Source: Synanceia verrucosa (lineage: Eukaryota > Chordata > Actinopteri > Perciformes > Synanceiidae). From it: a DNA stretch of 64,000 nucleotides. Shown here piece after piece: positions 1-11,027 of this stretch. Below the pieces are notes generated by a model. That model did no database searches, had not been told where the DNA came from, and saw only the letters and a list, made by a program, of their open reading frames with translations. The stretch covers positions 12,865,240-12,929,239 of the forward strand of contig CM056558.1 in NCBI GenBank assembly GCA_029721515.1, given 5' to 3'. Both the position numbers and the translations under genes were made by a program. How positions within the stretch are numbered: the stretch's first letter is position 1; every line of letters starts with the position of its first letter.

Positions 1-420
1 TGGCCAACTCCACTGATTCATGGTGTTGGTTCAGACACACAAAGGGTCACACACACACATGCAAACAGACGCATTTTAAAAGCAGGCACACACAGTAAAG
101 TACTGTACACACTCAGATAAGTGGACTTTTACACATATAAATAGAGGCAAACAAACTGACAAGCTCAAGGAAATGGAATATACAAACATATTCAAATACA
201 CAAGCACATTTGCACACGGTGACAGATGCTTGCATGTGTGCATTCATGCTCAAGTTCATAGAAACACATGTTTATATGCAAATCCACGAGAGACCTATAT
301 GTGCACAACAGCAGGTGCAATGTAATTTAAACATATGCATACTTGCCACACAGGGACACACACAAAAACTTTCACACTCAGACAGACAACAGCCAGGTGT
401 GTGAGTTAAAACCCATCCAA
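1..420. repeat. CA-rich degenerate low-complexity DNA
   Basis: The first 420 bases are rich in short CACACA runs broken by substitutions, such as ACACACACACA near 50-60 and many CACA/TGTG words. It reads as a decayed dinucleotide microsatellite field. The small reading frame inside it is a by-product of the composition. Confidence 0.5.
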
Positions 421-3400
421 TTCCATTAGGCTGAGCGGTTCGATGGCGATGATTACCTCTGATTGGGTATCACAACATTGGCAATGGGGAAGAACAACTG
501 CCTCCCCATGACACACGATGCTGCCGACCATTCAATCGCAATTATATCCACCATATTAGCAGATTAGCAGACAAGCTGACCCCAGTGTGGAACGGAGCCA
601 AGACAGAGCCCAGGCGAGTTAGGAGGCAGGTGTTATAACTACCCCCCTTCCCTGCACCCTCCACCCACACACTTTGCCTGGGCTGCTGGCTTAGAGCTGC
701 AACAGTGGCACACCATGCATTAACTCATTAATGATACATGGCAGAGAGGGGTCCCCAAGTCCCTTTATCAGCTAATAGTGATGCAAGATGATGACACAAT
801 GTCTGTTCTTTGCTTTTTTGATAGAAATAAAGAGGATGAGGCATCAATCACACATATACTGTATACACACTCACAGTGTATAGCATGTGCATAAAAAAAT
901 GTGGTGCCTAAATCAGACCTCTTTGTTTTCTAGACAGAGTTGTTGGTGGTCATGGTGTGTGCAGTATGTGTGTGTGTGTGATATCTCTCCAGTAATTACA
1001 TGCCTCAATTAAAAACACCTTGGCCCCATTGTTGCTTTTCTTTATTTCTCCACAGCAGCATTTAAACCTCAGCAATGTCTCTGTATCTATTCTTTGGGAG
1101 TAAATATAACCAAAGTGTTTCTATAAATAGCAAGACACTTCAGTGGAAAGTGTGTCAGGGTTCAGTTGACATTCTCAAATCAGCAGACAGTGGTGAGTTT
1201 TTACGTGTGCAAATTATCTGTTGTGGGGCTCAATCCTTCAGCTGTTTTCAGTTACGGGGAAGTGCACTGACGTGTCATCAGTGTAGTGTCCTTATATTTG
1301 CATAAAGCATCATTATTCTATGTTATCATCACTGTCTCTCTTGTCGCCATCATACCCATCTTTTCCATCGTCAAGCCATGGATAAAAACACTTCTCGCCG
1401 TAACATTTTGGGCAGCCATGTTAGGCAGTGACATGAACTAATGTCCCAGCAGCTGGTACGACCATGAATGGGTTTCGTATCTCAGTTTGATAATGCCTCC
1501 CATTCACCAACCTCCCGTCCTGTCTTTCAACGCCTCTCTCCTCATGTGTCTGTCTCATCTTCCCCACCCACCTTAGGGTGCACTCAGGAATGTGACACAA
1601 TGCCAAGAAAAGCGGACACACAGACTAAGCATGTCAGTGTTGAGTGGGTGGAGTTTGTCTGCACTGATGAACTTTCTTCTTGTTTTCATTTTGTGTAAAA
1701 GCATCAGGAACATGAGACACATTGAATGATCATTAAAACACCAATCAAACAAGATAAGCGCACAGAGCCATCTTTGTCAAACATATTCAGAACTACTGCC
1801 TCATATCTGTCTTGATAAGACTGGATTTCATGTTTTTTGTTTTTTTTTTTTCTGAAATGTATGTAATTATCAAGATAAAACTGTCCTCATCTTTCACTTT
1901 ATTTGGTATTTAATCACTGACATGAAAGGAGGTAAGAAAATAGACTGAGACATAACTGAAACAATGCCATGATGGGTATGTCAGAAGTTTCTATTTTTTT
2001 TTAGTTCTTGTTAACAGCGCTTTAATTTATGCCGGAAACTACTGTAACTACTCACAGAGGTCTTGATATATGGAGACTGTGATAAGTGAGATCATGCTAT
2101 AATTCTTTCGTTAAGGGAGCTGCAATTGAGTGGATTTTGATGTTTCCCTTGTGTTTACCAGGTTTCTTTGGAAGCCTGTGAAGTCAAGTAATTAAATGGT
2201 CTCTGATTAATTAAGCGACAATCTATTTTCATTCTTTGCCGTAACACCACAATAATGTGTTGAGATTCCCTAAGTGAAACGCCTGATAGAGAAAATAACA
2301 TAATGAACTGGTGCAATTTACTATGGGAGTGCATACAAGTAAACTCAGGGCAACACATTTAAATGGCTTCTCTTTTCTTTAATATTCATTGCGTTTTCAT
2401 AAAGGGGCCTTAATTAACTAAGGTTGCTTCAAACTCTGGAAATCACCAGTACCATGCAAGATGAATAATGGTAAAAAATAGCGTACCGTTCTTCATATAT
2501 ATCATTTAAACCAATAGACAGTGTTTACTGTTAGTTTTTCCTCCTCATGCCATAAAAAAACTGTTGAGAGACTAGCATGTCTGGCTCTCAGTAAGCACCC
2601 GTTACAGCCTTCAGCCACCACAGCAGCTTATAAAATAAATTCAGACATTTTCTTTACTCCATTCAATAAACCTTGTTTCCAGGTGGGTCGGCCTCCTAAA
2701 TGATCCGATTCTCCCTCTTTCTACAGCCATAGGGACTTACTCAGAGATCCACGGGGTACTATTAAAATACATTTCAAAAAAATATTGGAGCCTCTAAGCA
2801 GACTCTCGTTTCACAAACCAAAATGTGATATGTTTCCTCGCCAAAAGGAAAGCAGAGGGATATTACATGAAAGAGAGACACCGGCCGTAGTTCACGTCCT
2901 GTGGCTACTGTGTATTAGATTTCTATTGTTGAGAGTCAATAAGGGTTTCAAGTCACGTTTAATACAATAGGGTACCTGAATCTGTACTACTAGGAAAACA
3001 TGGGACAGGTGGTAGTTCTTAATATAGAGTAGATGCTGTAAAGCAAACATTTTACCATTCCTGCAAGCATTTAAGGAAATAATGGTTTAGTTTTCAAGAT
3101 ATAAAATTATGGCAGTGCACAATTTAAACTGTATGTACTTCAGAAATTGCAGTATGTAACAGTTATGGATGGCAGCCAACATTAGTCTCAACTCTTAGTT
3201 TTTTTTGAGCATAAACCATCATAATGACATCTACAAAATGTCAATTTGTTCAGGGTCATTTGGCAAATGCGGCCATTTACAGTATGTGTATAGAAAGTAC
3301 TGACCATACAACTAAATGAATACAACTATTATATTGCACAAGTTATGAGAGTTTTGTGATGCTGTTGTTAAATACTACTTTGGATTCACCATCCACCATG

Positions 3401-5060
3401 AAAGCATGTGAGCAAAACTGTTTCCTTAAAGAAGTCAAGGTAACATCGTCGATAAAACAAATGGTTATTTAGTGGGTGAAGTATTTCTTTAACATTCATT
3501 CCCACTCTTTTTTTCTTACCCATTTATTCTCATCTCTTTTTGTCAACCCAGGCCTCATTTTTGTGCCTTTCTCCTTCTGCCTCATCATTCTTCATCTCTT
3601 CCCTTTCAGCTCTGACGACATCTTGTGGGGTATCTATTACGTGCACATGGTTCCAAGAATCCAATCTTACTCATTTGATGAAAGTGTAAGAAACCTTCTA
3701 CTCAATTTTCTCCATTTGACCTTTTCGCAGAGGAGTCCATCTGTGTTGGCTCCCTGTGACTCCTCCGAGTGGACCCATTGCTGCCAGTTTCATGGATCAC
3801 AGCATCTTGACAGACATAAAAAATAACACTATCAGATGAAGTGTGGTGCAACCAACATTTCAATGAAATTAAGTGGGCCGAGATGTTTGGCCATAACTCG
3901 CCCCAACAACAGAATCACTTATTTAGATGTCACTAATTAAACATCTTGTTGTAGTGAGAGACAGTGATCCGCTCATTGTTCTGAATGATAATGGTGCAGA
4001 GCTTTATAAATCATGCATAGGAAGCTAATAGCTGATAAAGCACTGGAGTAAATTTGTGCTGACCACATCAGGACACACAAAGTCCAAGCTAAAGCTACAA
4101 AATTATGTTACAGCTCATCACCAAAAACCTCAGTGTCAATCAATTCAGCTTTAGAAAATCCACTCCTCTGGAGTTGTTCTCTGCCCAATAACCCCACCAC
4201 CACCACATAGATTAGAAAAGAAAGTGGGTGCAGTGAAGCATTTCAGGAGCAGGAAGCCTTTGGCTGGGCAGAAATCCCAGACTGGACTCTCTAAAGCCAT
4301 GAAAGATGTCGGGCGCCGTTATAGATGCCCACGCTGAGTTGATGGGGTCTGACACGGGTTGGCTGCTGACCGCCTCCATAACACCCTGCAACCTCTGAAA
4401 ACCAAGTTGGGTAAGGGTGCCCCATTTTGAGCCAACATGGCTGACGTGAAAGAAGCCAGATGCCATAACAGAAAAAACCATAGCATTGCTAAATTGCACC
4501 CGCTCCGCTCACATACTGGGGGATCGGCGGGAGGGGATCGCCGAGGGCAGCCAACATCCCAGGTGACAGGCGGCTGGGATAATGCCCCAGTGGTGAGTTC
4601 ATAAAAGACGATGGGTTGTTTTGTGGTTGCTGCCTACCCCAGGACATGAATGTAATTAGAACACAGTTGAAAGGTCAGGGCTGTACTTTTAAGAGCCACT
4701 GAACACTGCAAGGGCCTAATGCACCATTGAGGGAAAGATTGACTGGTGCCCCATCGTCCCCTCTCACCCGTCACACCAGGGGAACCGACAAGTGTGCACA
4801 AGTCTTTGTTGGCCTGTCACAACACTAGTTGAGAAAGAAAAAAATTAGTTGAAAGCAGTTCTTTGAAGACATCTAAATGAATATTGATAATCTTCTCATT
4901 ATATTGTATATATGCAACAAAATAGGCATCATCATTTAGCAATATAATTTATTATTAGTATCATATTTATGTAATACCATGACACACACATTATATTTAT
5001 ATACATAATATACATATATTCACAAATCTTATGAATATATTTCAATACTTCCTAGTAGCC
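421..5060. other. Non-coding stretch, no gene recognised
   Basis: Unique-looking, AT-rich vertebrate DNA with scattered poly-A/T runs (for example near 1840). Reading frames are short and resemble no family I know. Two segments look less random. One is 420-780, where moderate GC and AT-rich homeobox-like words mix. The other is 3880-4040, which has several TAAT/ATTA cores. Both could be conserved non-coding DNA, but this cannot be tested without an alignment. Confidence 0.5.

Positions 5061-5064
<4 letters not shown>

Positions 5065-5135
<71 letters not shown>
5065..5135. repeat. (TA)n microsatellite, about 70 bp
   Basis: A nearly uninterrupted TA dinucleotide run directly follows CATACATACA. 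Such tracts are length-polymorphic and can extrude cruciforms. Confidence 0.95.
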
Positions 5136-5138
<3 letters not shown>

Positions 5139-8100
5139 TAAATGATGACAAACCTCTGATTGTGAGAACACTTGTGTTCATTTCAAATGTTAATTAACCA
5201 AAAACAACAAAACATTCACTATTTGACTGCTGGTGTAGTGCTGTTACTTAAGTAATGCAATGCCTTTTTAACTTTGAAACTAAAAACTTGGAAAGGGATG
5301 TGATTAGCACAGTGTGGTCAATATGTCCATTACAGTTTGTGTGAAACTTATGCATTTGCATTCCCTGGCAGCTCCAAATATAAACAATGCACATTTTATC
5401 TTTTGGATGTTTTCCTATCATCAACACAGTCTGTTGCTGGACACTGCCAGACAAGCAGCTCTGTTCTCCTTCATCCATAATGCACCAGATTTTTTCCTGT
5501 GCTGTAGATCCATCTGGTCTGCAGAGGGATTGGGCAGACTGCTTTACTCTGCCAGAGTGACAACACTGATAGTGGTTAGTCTGCTCGCTCATCACGCCCT
5601 TTATCGCCGAGGTAACCTTAGAGGCGCCTGTTAAAAAAGATCAGTCATGTTCCTTGACGTGAGGCTTATTGTCACTGCTGGAATAGAAGTGTAGCTCTAC
5701 TGAACAGCTTTTCATTGACTGCAACAATTTGGATCCTACAGTGTACAGCTTGACCCCAATAACCAATTGTGAATACTCATAACTCTCACTCAATGGTAGT
5801 AGCCCCTTGGAGGAGCTCCTCATATGTATGTGTGTGCGTGTGTGTGTATTTTTTTCACCTTCCGTCTTTTCCCGAGGCTATATTGAATTATGTCTCTGTC
5901 AGGTCCCTAAGCCCCCTATATTTCCTCCACTGTGCAGCAGCTCTAGATTCAGTATCAAATTCTCCTCATGCTGGCACTTTGTGCATCCCCCTGGCCCCTC
6001 AGATCTTTATCCCAGCATCCCCCTTCCCTGGCCTGTGGACAATGCTGAATTCATGCTAGGGTCAGGTTTTAAAGGATTTTACCACAGATAGAACATGCAG
6101 AGATCGGCATGGACCCTGCACACATAATCAATCAAGATTTAGAAGTGCTGGGGTCAAATGGTTTCACAGCACAACCCCAGCTTAAAAAGGATTGCAGCAT
6201 AGCAGCCAAAAACGAAAAAAAACGAAAAGGTGTACTTAACATCCATCTTCATGCTCAGTTAGCGCATTTAAAAACGATTTGAGTGCAATCGTGATCGGCT
6301 TTAATTACAGGGATGGCTAATTAGCCCTTTAAATTTGTATACTTTCCATCATGGACTGAGAAATTGGATTTGGAATAGCATAGTCGATCTGATGGACTAC
6401 AGACACCGTTGAATAGAAGTAGACAGAGTGACGATAGAACTCCCAGTCTTGCATTGGTCCATAGAACCTTGTCTGAATTGTCGATGGTGGAGTAGCAGAG
6501 AAAATGGGCCCAATTGCTCCATTTTCTCAAATGAGGCAATTAGGAAGGCTGCCTGAATAGAGATCAGACTCAGCTTCACTGTGCCACAAGGAAATGAGAG
6601 AGGCAGAGAAAATCAGCCACAGTGAGAAGGGCTCTTTGCACCTCCATTGATTCCTTTCAGCCCAGAAGCATCAAGAGCTCCTGCGAAAATTGATCAGAGC
6701 AGGGAGCTACCTTTGATATTGATAAAGATAAACTAGGAGAGTCCCTAACACCAAAAGGACTCAACATGGGAAAATGGCTGGAGCTGTGAGCTGGAGCTGC
6801 CAATGCAGCCGTGTAGCCAAACAGGGAACAAGCTGGCAAGAGGCAAGGGCTTCAGATCAGACTGTGTCCTTTGGGGAGTTTACATTTACTGCAAGGTCAG
6901 TCTCTCAAGTGCTTGATAAAACTGAACAAATCAAAGCACTACATCTGAGAGCTGTCTCTGAGAAGAAAAATGTGTCTCTGCAGCCCACACTGACAAGACA
7001 GATGATCAGAGATGTAGGAGCTCACATTAATGCTGCTAATTAACAGCGAACATATTTGAAACTACAAACGAAAGTAAGCGTGCATGAAATTTCAAAATGT
7101 ATACCACTCTGACCGACCAGAGGCAACATCCCGGTGGAGAGGACAGGCTGTAGTGTCACAACTCTTACACAATGCAATAAAAGTTGTTGGGAGTTACTTG
7201 TACAAATTGCATTTCGGAACACAAACACAGATTGATTATAATGATTATGAATATGACATATTGTATAGTTTTGCCATAGTTCTTTTTTCCAAGTGAGGGC
7301 TGCATAATGCTCTTCATTTTGCATGCATGTTAAGGGGATTTTACTTGACTGAGGCTTTTCTTGTTGACAATACAAATACCAGAACCTTAATGGTGAAGCT
7401 GCATTATATTGGTATGAGACAGGGATCAACTAGTTTGCAGATGTTCATATAATTGTCCAAATAGGAAGGCTAAATTTGCATCGAAAAATACTGAAGTACT
7501 CTGGTGTTGGCCATTATTTTGATTTCTACTTCTACACAAAACCATCTTTTGTGAAAGTATTGTAGCCACATGTGAATGGTTGCTGGAATCTGTGAAGCTT
7601 CACTGAAATCACTCACTGACAGATCATATGTGCACTCAGAGCCACAAATGTAGAAATTTAGACCAAAGCAGATTTATGTTTTCATAACCTTGACTAAAGC
7701 CTATCGTCTGATCTGTTTTATGGATCCCTTCTGTGAATCCAAATGTGATCCAGTTTAAAAAATGGCAAAAAGGCAAGAAAAAAATGGAAATAAAAAAAAC
7801 CTGCATGTGCCAAACACAGGGGTCAATTCAAGATTGAAGTGATACAACACAATATGGCAAGTTGCTCAAGCGAGTCTGGCCTGTCTTGACTGCAGATGGG
7901 CCAATTAGGGGATGATGAAAGACTCTAGGTATGCCGGACTAAACTGTGTCTTTATATCTGACTGGATTCTCTTTGAGGTAAGAGAACACCTGCTATCCAA
8001 TTTTACATCACAGTAAAACACAGCATCTCAAGAAGCATTAGACTCATGGTGGCTGACAAGACTTTGCCAGACCTTGTGGAAAGAAAACACCTAAATTCCA

Positions 8101-8594
8101 AACCAAAAAGCTGATGTATAATATCCAATCAGGTCTGGGAAACCTATTGAATGTACATTCCAATCTGTATTAAGTATATGTTAGTCTTTTCCTTTGCAAT
8201 AAATTTTTAAGTAAATTGGAGGAGCCCAAATAGCAAAGACTCTTGAGGGCACTGACAACATGTCTGGCTCACAACGACCCATGAAAGCACTTTGACACTG
8301 GTAATAGCTTGATACTGATGAGTGGGAAACAGGAGTTTAAGAAAAAAGTGGTTTCCTTTCCCCCACTCTTGTCTCATATTTTTCCCTCAACAGGCAAGAC
8401 TACAAGGGATTTTTTTTTCTCTTCTGGCAGGTCATCCCTCTCTCTCCATTTTCTCTATCTCTCACCTTCCAGAGAATCCTACTATTTTTCATTCCTCCAT
8501 CCAGCATGGTGTATTTTGTGGAGAAACAGTATGGTGGAGTGTTTCAGCACTTCATAAATCTTTGTCTATGTTGTCTCATTTGTTATCCCTTTAG
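5136..8594. other. Non-coding stretch, no gene recognised
   Basis: No recognisable protein, RNA or repeat family on either strand. Several frames of 60-130 codons exist (for example 7040-7429 minus), but they lack familiar motifs, and overlapping frames of similar length occur on the other strand, as expected by chance. A short GT-rich patch lies at 5820-5850. Confidence 0.45.
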
Positions 8595-8664
8595 GTTTAT
8601 GGTGTTCCCTCTTTCTATGTGGGCAGACTAACGCCTGATCCCTTGAGGCCTCTTGGAGCTGGAG
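8595..8664 (+). other. Candidate 70-bp exon-like segment (weak)
   Basis: A pyrimidine-rich stretch ending in TTTAG precedes the segment, and GGAG/GTAACC follows it, giving plausible acceptor and donor sites. Only one of the three forward frames is open, reading VYGVPSFYVGRLTPDPLRPL and three more residues. I do not recognise this peptide, no partner exon was found nearby, and short AG...GT pairs with one open frame arise often by chance. It is listed only because it is the best isolated exon-like signal seen outside the transposons. Confidence 0.12.
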
Positions 8665-9659
8665 GTAACCCCTCCTGTAGTTTCCTTAACAGTTACAGCA
8701 TGCGTGGCACTGAGCCATGGGAAGCCTCTGTGGCCTTTTAAGATATCCAGTCAAATACAGTCCAATATGAACACTAGGTTGAGAGTAATATGTGGCTGAC
8801 TTGTATTTTGACCTTCTAACTATTCATCCAATATATACACTATACATTGCTATTCATTTTATGGCTGGTATCTCACCTGGACCTGAATCATATTTAACAA
8901 TGGTCCTCTGTTCTCACTGCAGCCAACTGTGTGCTAAGCATTTTCCTGGCACATTAAACAACAACTTAAGCATTTTATCTGAGACCAATCACTTTGAAAT
9001 AGTTGAAACGTTCAACATGTCTCAACAAATAATTAATGTAAGAGTTTCAGACATTTGCTAACAGATGCATTGTGCATGCTGCAGTGGCACACATCGTAGG
9101 CCCATACAATATTCTACCACACACTGAAAGGCTTGAAACTGGTTACTTGTCTATAATTTATTATGATGAGTAAACCAGACAAAGCCTGCATTTATTGCTA
9201 CAGATACACATGCTATATTTATGGATGCTATACAGTATGCAGATCTTAACCTCAGAACAGTTTGTCACTTCGAAATATTACTGGGTCACAAAAACAACAT
9301 CCGACTGCTTTACCATGACAGATGAAGATTCTTTGTATGTGCTTGACGTGCTGACAACGTTAGAAAAATATGTTTACATTTGAAGTTGCTCAGATCAACT
9401 GCATGAGCAATAAGCACATGCATATTTTAGCATAGCTGTTGATGAGCAATCAAAGTGCTTAGAATAAAAGTCACAATAACTTGTCTATCAATCACTGCCA
9501 ATTCCTTACTAATGCAAACCACTTAAAAAATCAAATCATAACAGCACACATTTGTTTGGTCAATTTTCATCCCATGATGACCTGACAGTGTTTCTTTAAC
9601 ATTTTGTCCTTGAAACAAGACAGATTATCAGATGATGAACTCAGAATTGAGTCTGCATT
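8665..9659. other. Non-coding stretch, no gene recognised
   Basis: AT-rich sequence with only short reading frames, none familiar. No repeat family was recognised here. Confidence 0.45.
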
Positions 9660-9681
9660 GTTTTGTTTTGTTTTGTTTTTT
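9660..9681. repeat. (TTTTG)n short tandem repeat
   Basis: About four units of TTTTG run into a poly-T. Confidence 0.8.
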
Positions 9682-9875
9682 TGGGATGCCACACAGGACT
9701 TTCTCACACCCCAGGACCTTGGAGAGCTGTCCAGCCATGGCACTTGGCAGAACCAGACGTCTCCTCCCCTCCATGAGTTTGTCTGTCTGTAGTCAGTCCA
9801 GGACCACAGCCTGTCAATAGGAGGTTTTCACTTGACATCACTTCTGTGTTACGCGGCACGCGCAAAATACAGATG

Positions 9876-9890
9876 GAGGACAGGAAGTGA
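9876..9890 (+). promoter_or_regulatory. ETS-like site in left terminal repeat
   Basis: GAGGACAGGAAGTGA contains the ETS-family core GGAAGTG. The same block sits in the opposite terminal repeat next to the other gene's start codon. Conservation in both ends fits a duplicated promoter element or a transposase-binding site. This is motif matching only. Confidence 0.3.
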
Positions 9891-9914
9891 GTTGCTGCTA
9901 TAGAGACCAGCAAC

Positions 9915-10145
9915 ATGCCGATGTTTTGCTCCATTTACGGCTGCTTGAATCGATCGAACAGGGAAAAAACAAGAGCTTTTATCGTATCTTTTTAAGGGAA
10001 AAGATGTAAGACGCTGACTGAAAAACGCCAGAAAAAATGGCTTTTTAATCTCCGCCTACTGTCTGGAGGAGCTGCGTCAGATAATGCCCGTGTGTGCAGT
10101 GACCACTTTGTCAAAGATAATGACTCATTTTTAGCCCGTAGTTAA
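9915..10145 (+). pseudogene. THAP zinc-finger first exon of transposon gene (broken)
   Basis: The frame opens MPMFCSIYGCLNRSNREKTR, which fits the start of a THAP domain, where a C-x4-C pair begins a DNA-binding zinc finger. It continues to the second metal-binding pair in ARVCSDHFV, a typical C-x2-H end with the usual conserved HF, at about 60 codons. A TAA at 9993-9995 breaks the frame about 26 codons in. Apart from that stop the frame runs to a TAA at 10143-10145. The THAP finger normally binds the transposon ends. The start codon lies about 25 bp inside the conserved CAGGAAGTGA block of the left terminal repeat, which could have served as promoter. It is dead as it stands. Confidence 0.7.
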
Positions 10146-10230
10146 CAAATTCTTTCATTTCGGAGTTGAGTCGTGTCAAACTGTATAGCTATGTCTATTA
10201 AATGTGTAACGTTACATCTCATCTTTTTAG

Positions 10231-10438
10231 GTTGTTCAAGTAATTTAAATGATGTTGAGTCGGTAGACTGGGCTCCAACAGTTAACCTCGGGTGTCAGAC
10301 AGATAGAACCATGTCAGGATCTGCCCGTTGACATGAAGAGAAAATGAAGCGGAGGGAATAGCACCAAAAAAAGCCCAGAAGATACAGAAACTCTGTTGCC
10401 TGTGCAGGAGACAACTGTGAACTTAGAAGAGGACATTG
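10231..10438 (+). pseudogene. Probable second exon of the THAP gene (fragment)
   Basis: An acceptor-like ATCTTTTTAG ends at 10230. The following sequence reads DVESVDWAPTVNLGCQTD, a phrase I associate with the linker after the THAP domain in fish transposon proteins. After a frame change it continues with a charged stretch containing ETLLPVQETTVNLEEDIG. A donor-like G/GTGAG follows at 10439. At least one frameshift separates the two halves. The remainder of the transposase, including any catalytic core, is absent. Confidence 0.45.
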
Positions 10439-10633
10439 GTGAGATTAAATAATTATCTGGAGACAATGAATTATTCGAATTACTATGTATATTCAAAGTT
10501 ATTGAAGCTAGGTACTTATCATTACTGTATTGCAACTGATCTGTTTATTTTGAATCCACTATCGTCATAGCTGAGAGCAGCATACTGCTGAAGCTTACAG
10601 ATGCTAACAATAAAATAGCCATAAAAAACTTAC

Positions 10634-10954
10634 CCTAGCAAAAACCAAACGAAGGTCGTTCGGTAGTATTTTTGAGCCCAGGTCGTGCACCCACCCACTG
10701 ACAAAATAACTGTAGGCATCCACACTTTTGTACGCCTTCATATGTTGTTTTGTGTAGAACGACGTCTGAAGAACAAGGTAATTAGCGATATCCCCTGCTT
10801 CAACTGCAGGCAAATGCATAAGATCGGTGGAAAAATTGGTCTTCTTTAGAAGATATGGATCACCTCTGGCATATTTGTTGACTTTTTCCAGGTATCTTTT
10901 TCTTGATATCGCATCTAAACTGGAGCAATACGAGCTTTCTCGCATCTCCTCCAT
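10634..10954 (-). pseudogene. YqaJ/SWIM-type transposon protein, N-terminal exon
   Basis: Reading from ATG at 10954 leftward, about 107 codons are open without interruption. They contain features I recall from a family of fish transposon-derived proteins that carry a SWIM zinc finger and a YqaJ-like nuclease domain further downstream: FSTDLMHLP, NYLVLQTSFYT, MKAYKS, YFVSGWVHDL and LVFAR. A consensus splice donor GTAAGT follows immediately (10628-10633 on the plus strand), so this is a complete first exon. The SWIM and YqaJ exons are missing, removed by the internal deletion. The frame is intact where the THAP stub is broken. Any spliced product would need a new downstream acceptor. Confidence 0.65.
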
Positions 10955-10963
10955 TGCAGTCGG

Positions 10964-10978
10964 TCACTTCCTGCCCTC
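10964..10978 (-). promoter_or_regulatory. ETS-like site in right terminal repeat
   Basis: On the minus strand this reads GAGGGCAGGAAGTGA, matching 14 of 15 bases of the left-end block, and lies about 10 bp upstream of the minus-strand ATG at 10954. It is the mirror partner of the left-end site. Confidence 0.3.
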
Positions 10979-11027
10979 CATTTGATTCTCGCGCGAAGTC
11001 AGGATCATGTGACTGAAAACCTCCTAT

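Larger units (their letters stand above)
9819..11025. mobile_element. ISL2EU-like DNA transposon, internally deleted, with two converging gene stubs
   Basis: The ends are inverted copies. The left starts AGGAGGTTTTCA at 9819; the right ends with its reverse complement at 11025. Both continue inward through a CGCG-containing stretch to a shared GAGG-CAGGAAGTGA block. A two-base AT lies outside both ends (9817-9818 and 11026-11027), a plausible target duplication; TA one base inward fits equally well. Inside, a THAP-domain gene starts at the left end and a YqaJ/SWIM-type N-terminal exon starts at the right end, running toward each other. From memory, ISL2EU elements combine a THAP-bearing transposase with a YqaJ-like nuclease protein and make 2-bp duplications; Kolobok-type THAP transposons are the main alternative. 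At 1.2 kb the copy lacks most of both genes and cannot be autonomous. Confidence 0.65.

Noticed and set aside
3476..3826. 116-codon plus-strand frame with a hydrophobic N-terminus
   Set aside because: The apparent signal or membrane segment comes from a TTC/TCT-rich stretch; no known family or supporting context.
7040..7429. 129-codon minus-strand frame
   Set aside because: No motif, and a 70-codon frame overlaps it on the other strand; consistent with chance.
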